Positions 17,431-25,013 of a DNA stretch of 64,000 bases are shown here, in pieces. The stretch comes from Achromobacter mucicolens. GTDB taxonomy: Bacteria > Pseudomonadota > Gammaproteobacteria > Burkholderiales > Burkholderiaceae_B. The position numbers were made by a program, and so were the translations under genes. Position 1 is the stretch's first letter, and every line of letters begins with the position of its first letter. The notes beneath the pieces are model-generated. The model did no database searches. It was given only the letters and a program-made list of their open reading frames with translations, and was not told where the DNA came from. The stretch is from assembly GCF_902859725.1 (NCBI RefSeq), contig NZ_CADIJP010000006.1:186001-250000 (forward strand), in the 5' to 3' direction.

Positions 17431-17446
17431 ATTGACCAGCGTCAAT
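17431..17446. promoter_or_regulatory. Fnr/FixK-like palindrome 1 (ATTGAC-N4-GTCAAT)
   Basis: This perfect palindrome with 6-bp arms and a 4-bp spacer lies in the divergent spacer. It is about 78 bp upstream of the L,D-transpeptidase start and about 143 bp upstream of the SYLF start. It is one of four such sites in this cluster. Crp/Fnr-family regulators such as FixK bind TTGA-N6-TCAA. Confidence 0.7.
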
Positions 17447-17523
17447 CGCGTCCGCGGCAGCCGCGCGATCATGCTTGCATGGCCAGGCCCCGCGGCCTGG
17501 CACGCCATAGCGCCGGAGGCACC

Positions 17524-18366
17524 ATGAAAAACAAGCCGAGTTCCGTGGGGGGATCGGGCCGTGGCCCCGCCGCCGCGCGGGCTGCCGTGTGGTGCGCCGT
17601 CGTGTCGGCGATGTTGACCGGCCCGGCGTCGGCTCAGGTCACGCCGCAGGACGTCATGCAGACCTTTGCGCTGCGCGTTGCGCCCGCGCTGACCGTTCCG
17701 GCCGACGAGCAGATCCGCTATGCAAGCCTGGCGCTGGAGATGCTCAAGGAAGCGGGGCTCGGCCTGTTGGGCCCCCAGTACGCCCTCGTGGTCGACCGCA
17801 ATCCCAAGATACAGGCGGTCTTCCTCTTTTGGCTGCCCACCGCGGGCATGCCCGTCCATGTGGGCGCGGCGCCGGTGTCGACCGGCAGGATCGGCCAGTT
17901 CGATCACTTTGAAACGCCCACGGGCGTGTACGCGCATACCTTGGCCAATCCGGACTTCCGCGCCCAGGGCACGAAGAACGCGAATGGCATCCTGGGCTAC
18001 GGCGCCAAGGGCATGCGAGTCTATGACTTCGGCTGGCAGCAGGCCTTGCGGGGATGGGGCAATGGCGGCGTCAGCACGATGCGCCTGCAGATGCACGCGA
18101 CGGATCCGGTCCTCCTCGAACCCAAGCTGGGCACGCCGCAATCGAAGGGCTGCATCCGCATCCCAGCTACCCTGAATCGCCTGCTCGACAGCTATGGCCT
18201 GCTGGACGCCGACTACGAACTCGCGGCCGATCTGATTGCACCGCCGTGGGTGCTGCAGCCCGGCAGGACCCCCGCCGATGGCGCCGGACGCTATCTGATC
18301 ATCGTCGACACCGAACGCGATAGCCGGCCGGGCTGGGCGGTGCCGGCGCGCGCCGCCGCACATTGA
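17524..18366 (+). CDS. L,D-transpeptidase (YkuD domain), exported
   Basis: The 280-residue protein starts at the ATG at 17524; upstream in-frame sequence is not protein-like. It has a signal peptide (about 1-38) and a YkuD catalytic block with His191 (RLQMHATD) and SKGCIRIP carrying Cys210 and Arg212. Such enzymes crosslink peptidoglycan stems at diaminopimelate or attach proteins. Here it may reinforce the wall under stress, given the cluster. It is convergent to Hsp20. Confidence 0.88.
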   Translation: MKNKPSSVGGSGRGPAAARAAVWCAVVSAMLTGPASAQVTPQDVMQTFALRVAPALTVPADEQIRYASLALEMLKEAGLGLLGPQYALVVDRNPKIQAVFLFWLPTAGMPVHVGAAPVSTGRIGQFDHFETPTGVYAHTLANPDFRAQGTKNANGILGYGAKGMRVYDFGWQQALRGWGNGGVSTMRLQMHATDPVLLEPKLGTPQSKGCIRIPATLNRLLDSYGLLDADYELAADLIAPPWVLQPGRTPADGAGRYLIIVDTERDSRPGWAVPARAAAH

Positions 18367-18429
18367 TTGACCGGTCCGACCCGCCCTCGTGGTGGATTCA
18401 GGGCGAAATCGACGCGATACGCGAGCCTG

Positions 18430-18855
18430 TCATTCGATCTGCAGCGTCTTGTTCCGGCTTCCGGCCGATTTGGGCAGTGTCAGAGTCAGGACGCCGTTCT
18501 CGCAGACCGCCTTGGCGGCCGCTTCATCGATGGGGCTGGCCAGCGACACAGAGCGTTGAACCTGGCCCCAGAAACGCTCCCGGCGGATGACGTTTCCCGC
18601 CTCTTTCGTTTCACTGTGCTTTTCCTTGTTGGCCGTGATCATCACCGTGTTGCCATCGATCTGCACGGTGATGTCCTTCTTGTCGATCCCGGGCACGTCG
18701 GCCTTCAGGACGTACTTGTCGCCTGCCTCGGTGACATCGATGTCCATCCGGGGGGCCTGATCGTCCCCGTTCTGCCGGATCGGCCGCAGGAACGCCTGGA
18801 ACACGTCCGCGAAGGGTTCGCTTGAAAATGGGCTGTATTGCGTCAAGCGCGACAT
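18430..18855 (-). CDS. Small heat-shock protein Hsp20
   Basis: This 141-residue protein from the ATG at 18855 has a strong ribosome site (AAAGGAGATAGCC). The alpha-crystallin domain spans about residues 37-135, with YVLKADVPGIDKKDI and the conserved GVLTLTLPK. It is an ATP-independent holdase chaperone. Fnr/FixK-like palindrome 2 sits about 78 bp upstream. The leader contains nested inverted repeats before the ribosome site. Confidence 0.93.
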   Translation of the reverse strand: MSRLTQYSPFSSEPFADVFQAFLRPIRQNGDDQAPRMDIDVTEAGDKYVLKADVPGIDKKDITVQIDGNTVMITANKEKHSETKEAGNVIRRERFWGQVQRSVSLASPIDEAAAKAVCENGVLTLTLPKSAGSRNKTLQIE

Positions 18856-18932
18856 GGCTATCTCCTTTTCGTGAGGATGAGACGCGGGAGGTTCCCCCGC
18901 CTCACCATGTTGCCCCCGTCCGGAATCGCCAA

Positions 18933-18948
18933 ATTGACCTTTGTCATG
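18933..18948 (-). promoter_or_regulatory. Fnr/FixK-like palindrome 2 (upstream of Hsp20)
   Basis: TTGAC-CTTT-GTCAT at 18934-18947 differs by one base from the full palindrome. It lies about 78 bp upstream of the Hsp20 start, the same spacing as sites 1 and 3. Confidence 0.6.
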
Positions 18949-19018
18949 CAGAAATCGGGGACAAACGTCGGGCCCCGCGCAGGCCTGGACGCGTTCGTCC
19001 AGGCGATCGGGCGAAAGC

Positions 19019-19032
19019 TTGACTGACGTCAA
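19019..19032 (+). promoter_or_regulatory. Fnr/FixK-like palindrome 3 (upstream of UspA 2)
   Basis: TTGAC-TGAC-GTCAA is a perfect palindrome, with its right edge about 80 bp upstream of the GTG start of the second universal stress gene. It probably activates the usp-ATPase operon. Confidence 0.7.
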
Positions 19033-19111
19033 TTTCAACAGCGGTATCGGCGCGATGATGGCATCACGCCCGAGCCATGCGGCCCGGGCAGATACTGCTA
19101 TCGGAGGGGTC

Positions 19112-19537
19112 GTGAAAAACGTGCTTATCCCCGTTGACGGATCGGGCAATTCCCTGCGCGCCGTGCACTATGTGGTCGACCAGGTCCGCGAACATGGCCC
19201 TTGCGCCATCCACCTGCTGAATGTGCAGCCGCCCATTGCTTCCGGCACGATGTTGGCGTTCTTTGAGCCGGATGCCATCGAAGAATTCTATGAGGACGAA
19301 GCCAAGGCCGCCCTCGCGGAGTCGGAGGCCTTGCTGGACCGCTCGGGCATCGTCTATCAAAAGGCGACGCGGGTGGGCAACATTGCCGAATGCATCAAGG
19401 CCCACGCCACCGAGCAGGGTTGCGACCATATCGTCATGGGGTCGCGAGGACTGGGCGCGGCCGGCAGCTTGTTTCTGGGATCGACCACGCTGAAGGTGCT
19501 GCACACGGTTCACATTCCGGTGGTGCTGATCACCTAG
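19112..19537 (+). CDS. Universal stress protein (UspA family), canonical ATP site
   Basis: The 141-residue protein starts at a GTG at 19112 with a GGAGGGG site. It has the N-terminal KNVLIPVDGSG and the C-terminal loop MGSRGLGAAGSLFLGSTTLKVL, a good G-x2-G-x9-GS match, so it probably binds ATP. It is the first gene of a two-gene operon with the P-type ATPase, 11 bp apart. Confidence 0.9.
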   Translation: MKNVLIPVDGSGNSLRAVHYVVDQVREHGPCAIHLLNVQPPIASGTMLAFFEPDAIEEFYEDEAKAALAESEALLDRSGIVYQKATRVGNIAECIKAHATEQGCDHIVMGSRGLGAAGSLFLGSTTLKVLHTVHIPVVLIT

Positions 19538-19548
19538 GCCGATGCGCC

Positions 19549-22011
19549 ATGCCTTCGCCGGACCATCAGCGCACCCTGGCCTCGATCAGCCTGGATCTGG
19601 TCAAGGATCCGATGTTCGCGTTGCTGCTGGCCGGCGGCGGCCTTTACACATTACTAGGCGCTTGGCAGGAAGCGGCGCTGTTGCTGCTTTTTGTACTGGT
19701 CATTTTTGCGCTGACGGTGGCGCAGTCATTACGTACCGCACGCGCCCTTGACGCATTGGATCGTCTGGCGGCGCCCCGCGCCCTGCTGCTGCGCGACGGC
19801 AAGCGCCACTGGGTGCCGTCGGCCGACCTGAAGCCTGGCGATGCGGTGCTGCTTGCCGAAGGCAACCGCGTCCCCGCGGACGGCCGGTTGACGGACGGCG
19901 AGGGTCTGCTGGTAGACGAGTCGCCGCTTACCGGCGAGTTCCAGCCCGTGTACAAGCAGCCTTCGGGCACGGTTGAGGGCGATGCCGACGTGCTGAGCGG
20001 GACGCTGGTGCTGTCGGGAACCGGCACCCTGCGCGTTCTTGCCGTGGGAGACGACACCCGGCTGGGCGCGCTGGGGCAGTCGATGCGGCAGCTGACGCCG
20101 GAACGCGCGCCCCTGGAATTGCAGACCCGCCATTTCATCCTGCGGTTCATGTGGGTGGGGTTCTTCCTGTCGCTGGCCACCTGGGCCCTGTACGTCTATA
20201 TGCGGGGAGGATGGTTCGAAGGAATGCTGGCGGGCATCGCGTTGGCGATGAGTCTGCTTCCGCAGGATTTCCCCGTCATCGTGACCATCTTCTCCGCGCT
20301 GGAAGCCCGGCGCATCGCGGGCGAAGGCGTGCTTGTCCGCAAGCTGAGCGTGGTCGAAACCCTGGGCAAGACCACCGTGTTGTGCGCCGACAAGACGGGC
20401 ACCATGACGACAAACACCATGGTCGTTCGCGCGCTTTACGCCGGCTCGGTGCGCATCGATGCCGCCGATCTCGCGGGCGCGGCGGCGGCGGATTGCGCGG
20501 CCGAGGCCAGGACCCTGGCCGAAACGCTTGCGCTGGCGAGCGTGCCCGATTCCGGCGATGCGATGGAGGACGCCTTTCGCACTTTTGCCGCGTCGCTTGG
20601 CGGGCATCCGCCGGCGGGCGGTCTTGCTTTGGTTAAAGCCTATCCCTTCTCGTCCGCACGGTTGGCAGTGATCCACGTCTGGTCTGCGGCGCAAGCGGAT
20701 GACGCCCGTCTCGCATGCAAGGGCGCGCCGGAGGCCGTGTTCAAGCTTTGCCAGCTTTCGCCGGCGCGCACGGCGCAGCTGCAGGCCGAGGTCCAGCGCA
20801 TGGCCGCGGCGGGGCTGAGGGTGTTGGCGGCCGCCAGCGGGCGTTGTCCGAACGGTCGGCTTCCCGATCAGCCCGACGACCTGCCACTGCAGTTCGCGGG
20901 TTTGGTGGGCCTGGAAAACCCGCTGAAGGAAGGCGTGGCCGAGTCGGTCGCCGCGTGCGATGCGGCGGGCATACGCGTGCTGATGCTGACGGGCGATCAT
21001 CCGGAGACTGCCCGCGCCATTGCCCGCCAGGCGGGCATCCCGGCCGACCTCGTGGCTGAGGGCGATGTGCTGGCGCGGGAAGGCGGCGCGCATCTGGCCG
21101 AACTGGTCGAGCGCACCTGCGTTTACGCGCGCGTAAAGCCGGAACAGAAGCTGCGCCTGGTCCAGATGCTCAAGCGGCAAGGCGCCATCGTTGCAATGAC
21201 CGGAGACGGTGTCAACGACGCCCCCGCATTGCGCGCGGCCCACGTCGGCATCGCCATGGGCGCGCGTGGCACCGATGTCGCGCGCGAAGCCGCCGACCTG
21301 GTCCTGACCCGCGACGATTTCTCCGATATCTTGAACGCGGTCCGGCAAAGCCGCCGCCTGTTCGACAACCTGTCCAAGGCAATCGTCTACATCGTCGCGG
21401 CGCATGTGCCGATCGCCGGGTTGGTGATCCTGCCACTGCTCTTTGGCTGGCCGGAACTGCTGCGCCCGGCCCATGTGGCGTTCCTGGAGATCGTCATCGG
21501 CCCCCTGTGCGGACTGGCTTTCGAGTCCGTCGCGGCAGAGCTGGACCTGATGCGCCGCCCTCCCTTGGCCGTCGAGAAGCCGCTGTTTTCACTACGAACC
21601 TTCCTGATTGGCCTGGCCCAGGGGCTGGCGCTGTTGGCATCCGCCGGCGTTCTCTACGCCTGGCTGCAACAGACCCAGACGCCCGCGGATACCGCGCGCG
21701 CCACCGCCTTCTGTGCACTGGTGCTGGGCAATCTGACCTTGATGGTCAACAACCGCTCGCCCCATCAGCGGCATGCCGGTACATGGGACGGCGCCACCCG
21801 GCTGGCGGTCGCGGCGACGCTGGCGCTGCTGGCCCTGACGCTGCAATGGCCTGCCCTGCGCGGGCTGTTCGAATTCGGCCCGCTGGGCATCCGGGAATGG
21901 GCGGCGGCGCTGCTGGCCGCGTTGACGGTGTGGCCGGTGGCGCGTGGACTGCGGCCGCTGGGCCGGCCGCTGAACGCGCCTGGCGCGCTGCCATGCGGGG
22001 CCGCTCGATAA
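19549..22011 (+). CDS. Cation-transporting P-type ATPase
   Basis: This 820-residue protein has the actuator motif SPLTGE (about 125-130), phosphorylation Asp281 in CADKTGTMTTN, TGDHPETA and GDGVNDAP hinge motifs, and about eight membrane helices. The M4 core motif reads LLPQDFPVI (about 236-244), differing from PEGL of Ca pumps and PEEFP of relatives. The N-terminal cytoplasmic domain before M1 is only about 20 residues, without a heavy-metal CxxC domain or a full cation-ATPase N domain. Ion unknown; the M4 motif hints at a divalent cation or a non-Ca substrate. Cotranscribed with UspA. Confidence 0.9.
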   Translation: MPSPDHQRTLASISLDLVKDPMFALLLAGGGLYTLLGAWQEAALLLLFVLVIFALTVAQSLRTARALDALDRLAAPRALLLRDGKRHWVPSADLKPGDAVLLAEGNRVPADGRLTDGEGLLVDESPLTGEFQPVYKQPSGTVEGDADVLSGTLVLSGTGTLRVLAVGDDTRLGALGQSMRQLTPERAPLELQTRHFILRFMWVGFFLSLATWALYVYMRGGWFEGMLAGIALAMSLLPQDFPVIVTIFSALEARRIAGEGVLVRKLSVVETLGKTTVLCADKTGTMTTNTMVVRALYAGSVRIDAADLAGAAAADCAAEARTLAETLALASVPDSGDAMEDAFRTFAASLGGHPPAGGLALVKAYPFSSARLAVIHVWSAAQADDARLACKGAPEAVFKLCQLSPARTAQLQAEVQRMAAAGLRVLAAASGRCPNGRLPDQPDDLPLQFAGLVGLENPLKEGVAESVAACDAAGIRVLMLTGDHPETARAIARQAGIPADLVAEGDVLAREGGAHLAELVERTCVYARVKPEQKLRLVQMLKRQGAIVAMTGDGVNDAPALRAAHVGIAMGARGTDVAREAADLVLTRDDFSDILNAVRQSRRLFDNLSKAIVYIVAAHVPIAGLVILPLLFGWPELLRPAHVAFLEIVIGPLCGLAFESVAAELDLMRRPPLAVEKPLFSLRTFLIGLAQGLALLASAGVLYAWLQQTQTPADTARATAFCALVLGNLTLMVNNRSPHQRHAGTWDGATRLAVAATLALLALTLQWPALRGLFEFGPLGIREWAAALLAALTVWPVARGLRPLGRPLNAPGALPCGAAR

Positions 22012-22016
22012 CGCGC

Positions 22017-22033
22017 CGACGCGACTGGCGTCG
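22017..22033 (+). terminator. Hairpin after the P-type ATPase gene
   Basis: CGACGC-GACTG-GCGTCG forms a 6-bp stem six bases after the stop codon, followed by CGGTTT. It is a weak candidate terminator between convergent genes. Confidence 0.4.
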
Positions 22034-22050
22034 CGGTTTGCGCGATGGAA

Positions 22051-22698
22051 TCAGCCGACCACCAGTCTGTCCTGCACTTCGACCACGCCGGGTACGGCCC
22101 ACGCTGCCCGCTCCGCGGCGCCGCGCTCCACCCAGCTGTTGACGCGGCCCGTCAGCACAACCTTGTGGTCGTGGACACTGACCTCGACACGCCTGGCTTC
22201 CAGCAGGGCGCTGCTGAGCAGCGCGTCTTCGATCCTGCGCTTGATGTCCACCGCGTGCACGGACGGCGCCACGGCGATCTGGTTCGATACGCCCGTCACC
22301 CCCGAAAGCTTGTGGACGGCGTGCTCAGCGGCCTCGCGTTGGAAGTACCACTCGACAGCCCCCGTCAAGGTCACCCACCCCTTGTGCACGGCGACCTGCA
22401 CCTTGCCCTCCGGAATGGTGGCATCCCACGCGATGATGCTGAGGGCGCGCGCGGCAATCTGGTCATCGGCAAGCTTCTTGTCGCCTGCCATCCGCACCTC
22501 GATCTCCTGTGCCACGCCGCGCACGCCTTTAACGCGTTCAACGGTCTCTTCGGCAGCCAGCTTCTGTGCAAAGCTGCTGACGTGCCCCGAAAGCGTCACG
22601 ACGCCATTCTCGGCCACCACGCCGATATGCCGATCATCGACGCTGGGTTCGAACGCCAGCGCGCGCTGCACCCTGTCCCGTAATTCCGAGTCACTCAT
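22051..22698 (-). CDS. Triple BON-domain protein
   Basis: This 215-residue protein contains three consecutive BON repeats (about 1-70, 75-145, 148-215). Each has the pattern of a strand VTLSGHV / VTLTGAV / VVLTGRV followed by a helix and GV. BON domains bind phospholipid or other surfaces, and family members such as OsmY respond to osmotic or envelope stress. No signal peptide is seen, unlike OsmY. It lies downstream of the Met-rich gene and probably shares its promoter. Confidence 0.88.
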   Translation of the reverse strand: MSDSELRDRVQRALAFEPSVDDRHIGVVAENGVVTLSGHVSSFAQKLAAEETVERVKGVRGVAQEIEVRMAGDKKLADDQIAARALSIIAWDATIPEGKVQVAVHKGWVTLTGAVEWYFQREAAEHAVHKLSGVTGVSNQIAVAPSVHAVDIKRRIEDALLSSALLEARRVEVSVHDHKVVLTGRVNSWVERGAAERAAWAVPGVVEVQDRLVVG

Positions 22699-22785
22699 GA
22701 TGTTCTCCCGAAGATGACGGTAGACCCGCAGCGCCTTTTCGGCCCTGACGCCGCCACTGGCAGGCGCACGCGCGCACCGCGGCGG

Positions 22786-23298
22786 TCACCGTTGTGGCGT
22801 GGCCGAATTGAGTTGCTGCTGCAGCATCTGCTCCATCATCCGCTGCTGCATTCCCATGTATTGGTCGCGCATGTATTGATGTTCCCGGACCTGCTCAGGC
22901 GTCAGTCCGGAGTAATTGCCTCTCATGGCGTTCCATCCCATCATCGGGCCTCCCCGATGATGGGGGCCGCCGCCACCCTGCGCGCAGCAAGCTCCCATGC
23001 CGCCCGTCCACATCTGGCGCATCATGCCCATGGTGTTCTGCATGAGCTGCCGGTGTTCAAGCATGAGCTTCTGCCGCGCATCCGGATCGGTGGTCTTCTG
23101 GATCTCATCCATCTGCTTTTGCATGTTTTCCAGATTCTCTCTGACTTGCGCAGCCTCCTTGTCGAAGTTCTGGACATTGCCGGAGGGCGAGGCCGGCTGG
23201 GCCGGGCGCGCCGGCGCGTCGCTGGGTGGCGCGGCAAGCGCCAGGCCAGGGGCCGACAAGGCAAGCATCGCGGCAATGGCCGCAGTCTTCATGTTCAT
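22786..23298 (-). CDS. Exported Met/Gln-rich protein of unknown function
   Basis: This 170-residue protein starts at the ATG at 23298 (GGAGA site). It has a signal peptide to about residue 23, an Ala/Pro linker, and an amphipathic Gln/Glu-rich helix with ENLENMQKQMDEIQK. A Gly/His/Cys stretch follows (GACCAQGGGGPHHRGG), then many Met residues (QYMGMQQRMMEQML). The Met, His and Cys content would suit metal binding in the periplasm, or a Spy-like chaperone. I do not recognise the family. A Fnr/FixK-like palindrome lies about 91 bp upstream. Confidence 0.8.
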   Translation of the reverse strand: MNMKTAAIAAMLALSAPGLALAAPPSDAPARPAQPASPSGNVQNFDKEAAQVRENLENMQKQMDEIQKTTDPDARQKLMLEHRQLMQNTMGMMRQMWTGGMGACCAQGGGGPHHRGGPMMGWNAMRGNYSGLTPEQVREHQYMRDQYMGMQQRMMEQMLQQQLNSATPQR

Positions 23299-23388
23299 GA
23301 TAGATCTCCACCCGATTGCCAATGGCACAAGGTTCACTGCGCGCAACGCCTGCGCAGCGCCAGCATAGATCGGCCAGAATCGCCGAAA

Positions 23389-23402
23389 TTGACAATCGTC
23401 AA
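23389..23402 (-). promoter_or_regulatory. Fnr/FixK-like palindrome 4 (upstream of the Met-rich gene)
   Basis: TTGAC-AATC-GTCAA is a perfect palindrome about 91 bp upstream of the start at 23298. It is the fourth copy in the cluster. Confidence 0.7.
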
Positions 23403-23513
23403 CATCATCGAGGTCCCTGCGCAGGGCCGCTGCAAGGGCACCGCGGCCCCTCTGGACCGCTTGCGATAGACTCGTGACCTGTTTCGAAGAAGTAGTGAAA
23501 AGGAGTTCAAGCA

Positions 23514-23957
23514 ATGCCCAGCATTTTTCCAGGCGATCTTTGGGCGGTGGGCGAAGCCCGCGTCAACGGACTGCCGGTCGTCATCCGCTTTCGCACCGGT
23601 CTGCCGGCCGAGGCCGACCGCCAGATCAACGAGAACCTGATCATCATTACGTGGCCTTACGAGGGCATCGAATCGGGCATGCCCAATGATGAAGACAAAC
23701 AGCGCACCAACCGTTTCGAAGAGGCCGTCGAGCAGGGCTTCGAGAACTCGGACGCCGGCGTGCAGGTGGCTTGCCTGACGGGCAATCATCAGAAGGAGTG
23801 GCGCTACTACACACCGAATGTCGAGGCGTTCCTGGATGCGTTCAACAAGTGCCTGGCGGGGCATCCCGAGTATCCGATTGAGTTGCGCATGTTCCAGGAT
23901 CCGGACTGGAAGGCGCTGTCGGAATTGCAGCCGGAAGGGTCCGACCAGCTGCATTGA
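23514..23957 (+). CDS. Conserved hypothetical protein, DUF695-like
   Basis: This 147-residue soluble protein starts LWAVGEARVNGLPVVIRF after a short leader, with a good AAAAGGAG site. It has segments such as NENLIIITWPYEG and EWRYYTPNVEAFLDAFN that resemble DUF695-type proteins. No catalytic motif is evident. It stands alone, divergent to the Met-rich gene and convergent to a Bug gene. The family assignment is tentative; that it is a real gene is not in doubt. Confidence 0.8.
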   Translation: MPSIFPGDLWAVGEARVNGLPVVIRFRTGLPAEADRQINENLIIITWPYEGIESGMPNDEDKQRTNRFEEAVEQGFENSDAGVQVACLTGNHQKEWRYYTPNVEAFLDAFNKCLAGHPEYPIELRMFQDPDWKALSELQPEGSDQLH

Positions 23958-23988
23958 ACGCACGCACGCAAACACCGGACAGGCCCGC

Positions 23989-24981
23989 TCAGGGCTTGTC
24001 CGTGATTCCGGCGTCCTGGATGATCCGGCTCCAGCGCGCCTCTTCCTCCTTGACGTACTCGCCCAGCGCGGCGGGCGTGCCCACATCGGGCGCCAGGCCC
24101 TCCAGCTCCAGCGCCGCGCGGAAATCCGGGTCGCCGGACGCCTTCCTGATTGCCGCGTTCAACGTGTCGATGACGGCGGCCGGCGTGCCGTTCGGCACGA
24201 ACACGCCATACCAGCTATCCACGAAATATCCCGCCTCGCCCGCTTGCGCGACGGTCGGCACATCGGGGTAAGCCGGCGAACGCTGCTTCGTGGTCACGGC
24301 CAGTGCGCGCAGCTGGCCGCTCTTGATGTGACCGCTGACGCTGGCCGAGGTCGAGAAGATCATGTCGATCTGCCCGCCGATCAGGTCGTTGATGCCGGGG
24401 CCGGCGCCCTTGTAGGGCACGTGCAGGATGTCCACCTTGCCCAGGCTCTTGAAGAGCTCGCCCGCCAGATGGGCCGAGGTGCCGTTGCCATAGGATCCAA
24501 ACGTCAGCTTGCCGGGATGGGCGCGCGCGTAGGTAAGGATCTCCTGCACGCTCTTGAACGGCGAGTTCGGCGGCACCACCAGCACGTTGGGCGATTTGCC
24601 GATCATCGCGACCGGCGCGAAGGCCCGGTCGGTATCGTAGGGCAGCTTCTTGTGGATGGCCGGGTTCACCGCATGGGCGAACGTGGCCATCAGCAAGGTG
24701 TAGCCGTCAGGCGGACTCTTGGCCACGTTCTCCGTGCCGATGATGGTGCTGCCGCCCGGGCGGTTTTCCACCACCACGGTCTGGCCCAATTCCTGCGTCA
24801 AACCCTTGGCCAGCTGGCGCGCGATCAGATCCGTGCCACCGCCCGGCGTGAACGGCACGACGATGCGCAAGGGCCTGTCGGGGTAGGCCGCGCGCGCCTG
24901 CGGCGCGGCCAATGCGCCCAGCGCCAGTACCGCCGCGGCCATGCCGATGCCGCCACGCGTGAAGAAGTTTTGCTGTTTCAT
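23989..24981 (-). CDS. Bug/TctC-family periplasmic binding protein 2
   Basis: This 330-residue protein has a signal peptide (about 1-32) and the Bug blocks YPDRPLRIVVPFTPGGGTDLIA, VVVENRPGGSTIIG and PPDGYTLLMA. It probably binds a carboxylate for the acyl-CoA synthetase encoded 32 bp upstream. No membrane components are encoded nearby. It is the last gene of a three-gene operon. Confidence 0.92.
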   Translation of the reverse strand: MKQQNFFTRGGIGMAAAVLALGALAAPQARAAYPDRPLRIVVPFTPGGGTDLIARQLAKGLTQELGQTVVVENRPGGSTIIGTENVAKSPPDGYTLLMATFAHAVNPAIHKKLPYDTDRAFAPVAMIGKSPNVLVVPPNSPFKSVQEILTYARAHPGKLTFGSYGNGTSAHLAGELFKSLGKVDILHVPYKGAGPGINDLIGGQIDMIFSTSASVSGHIKSGQLRALAVTTKQRSPAYPDVPTVAQAGEAGYFVDSWYGVFVPNGTPAAVIDTLNAAIRKASGDPDFRAALELEGLAPDVGTPAALGEYVKEEEARWSRIIQDAGITDKP

Positions 24982-25013
24982 GGTTGTCTCCTGTTTTTAT
25001 CCACCCGCCTGAA

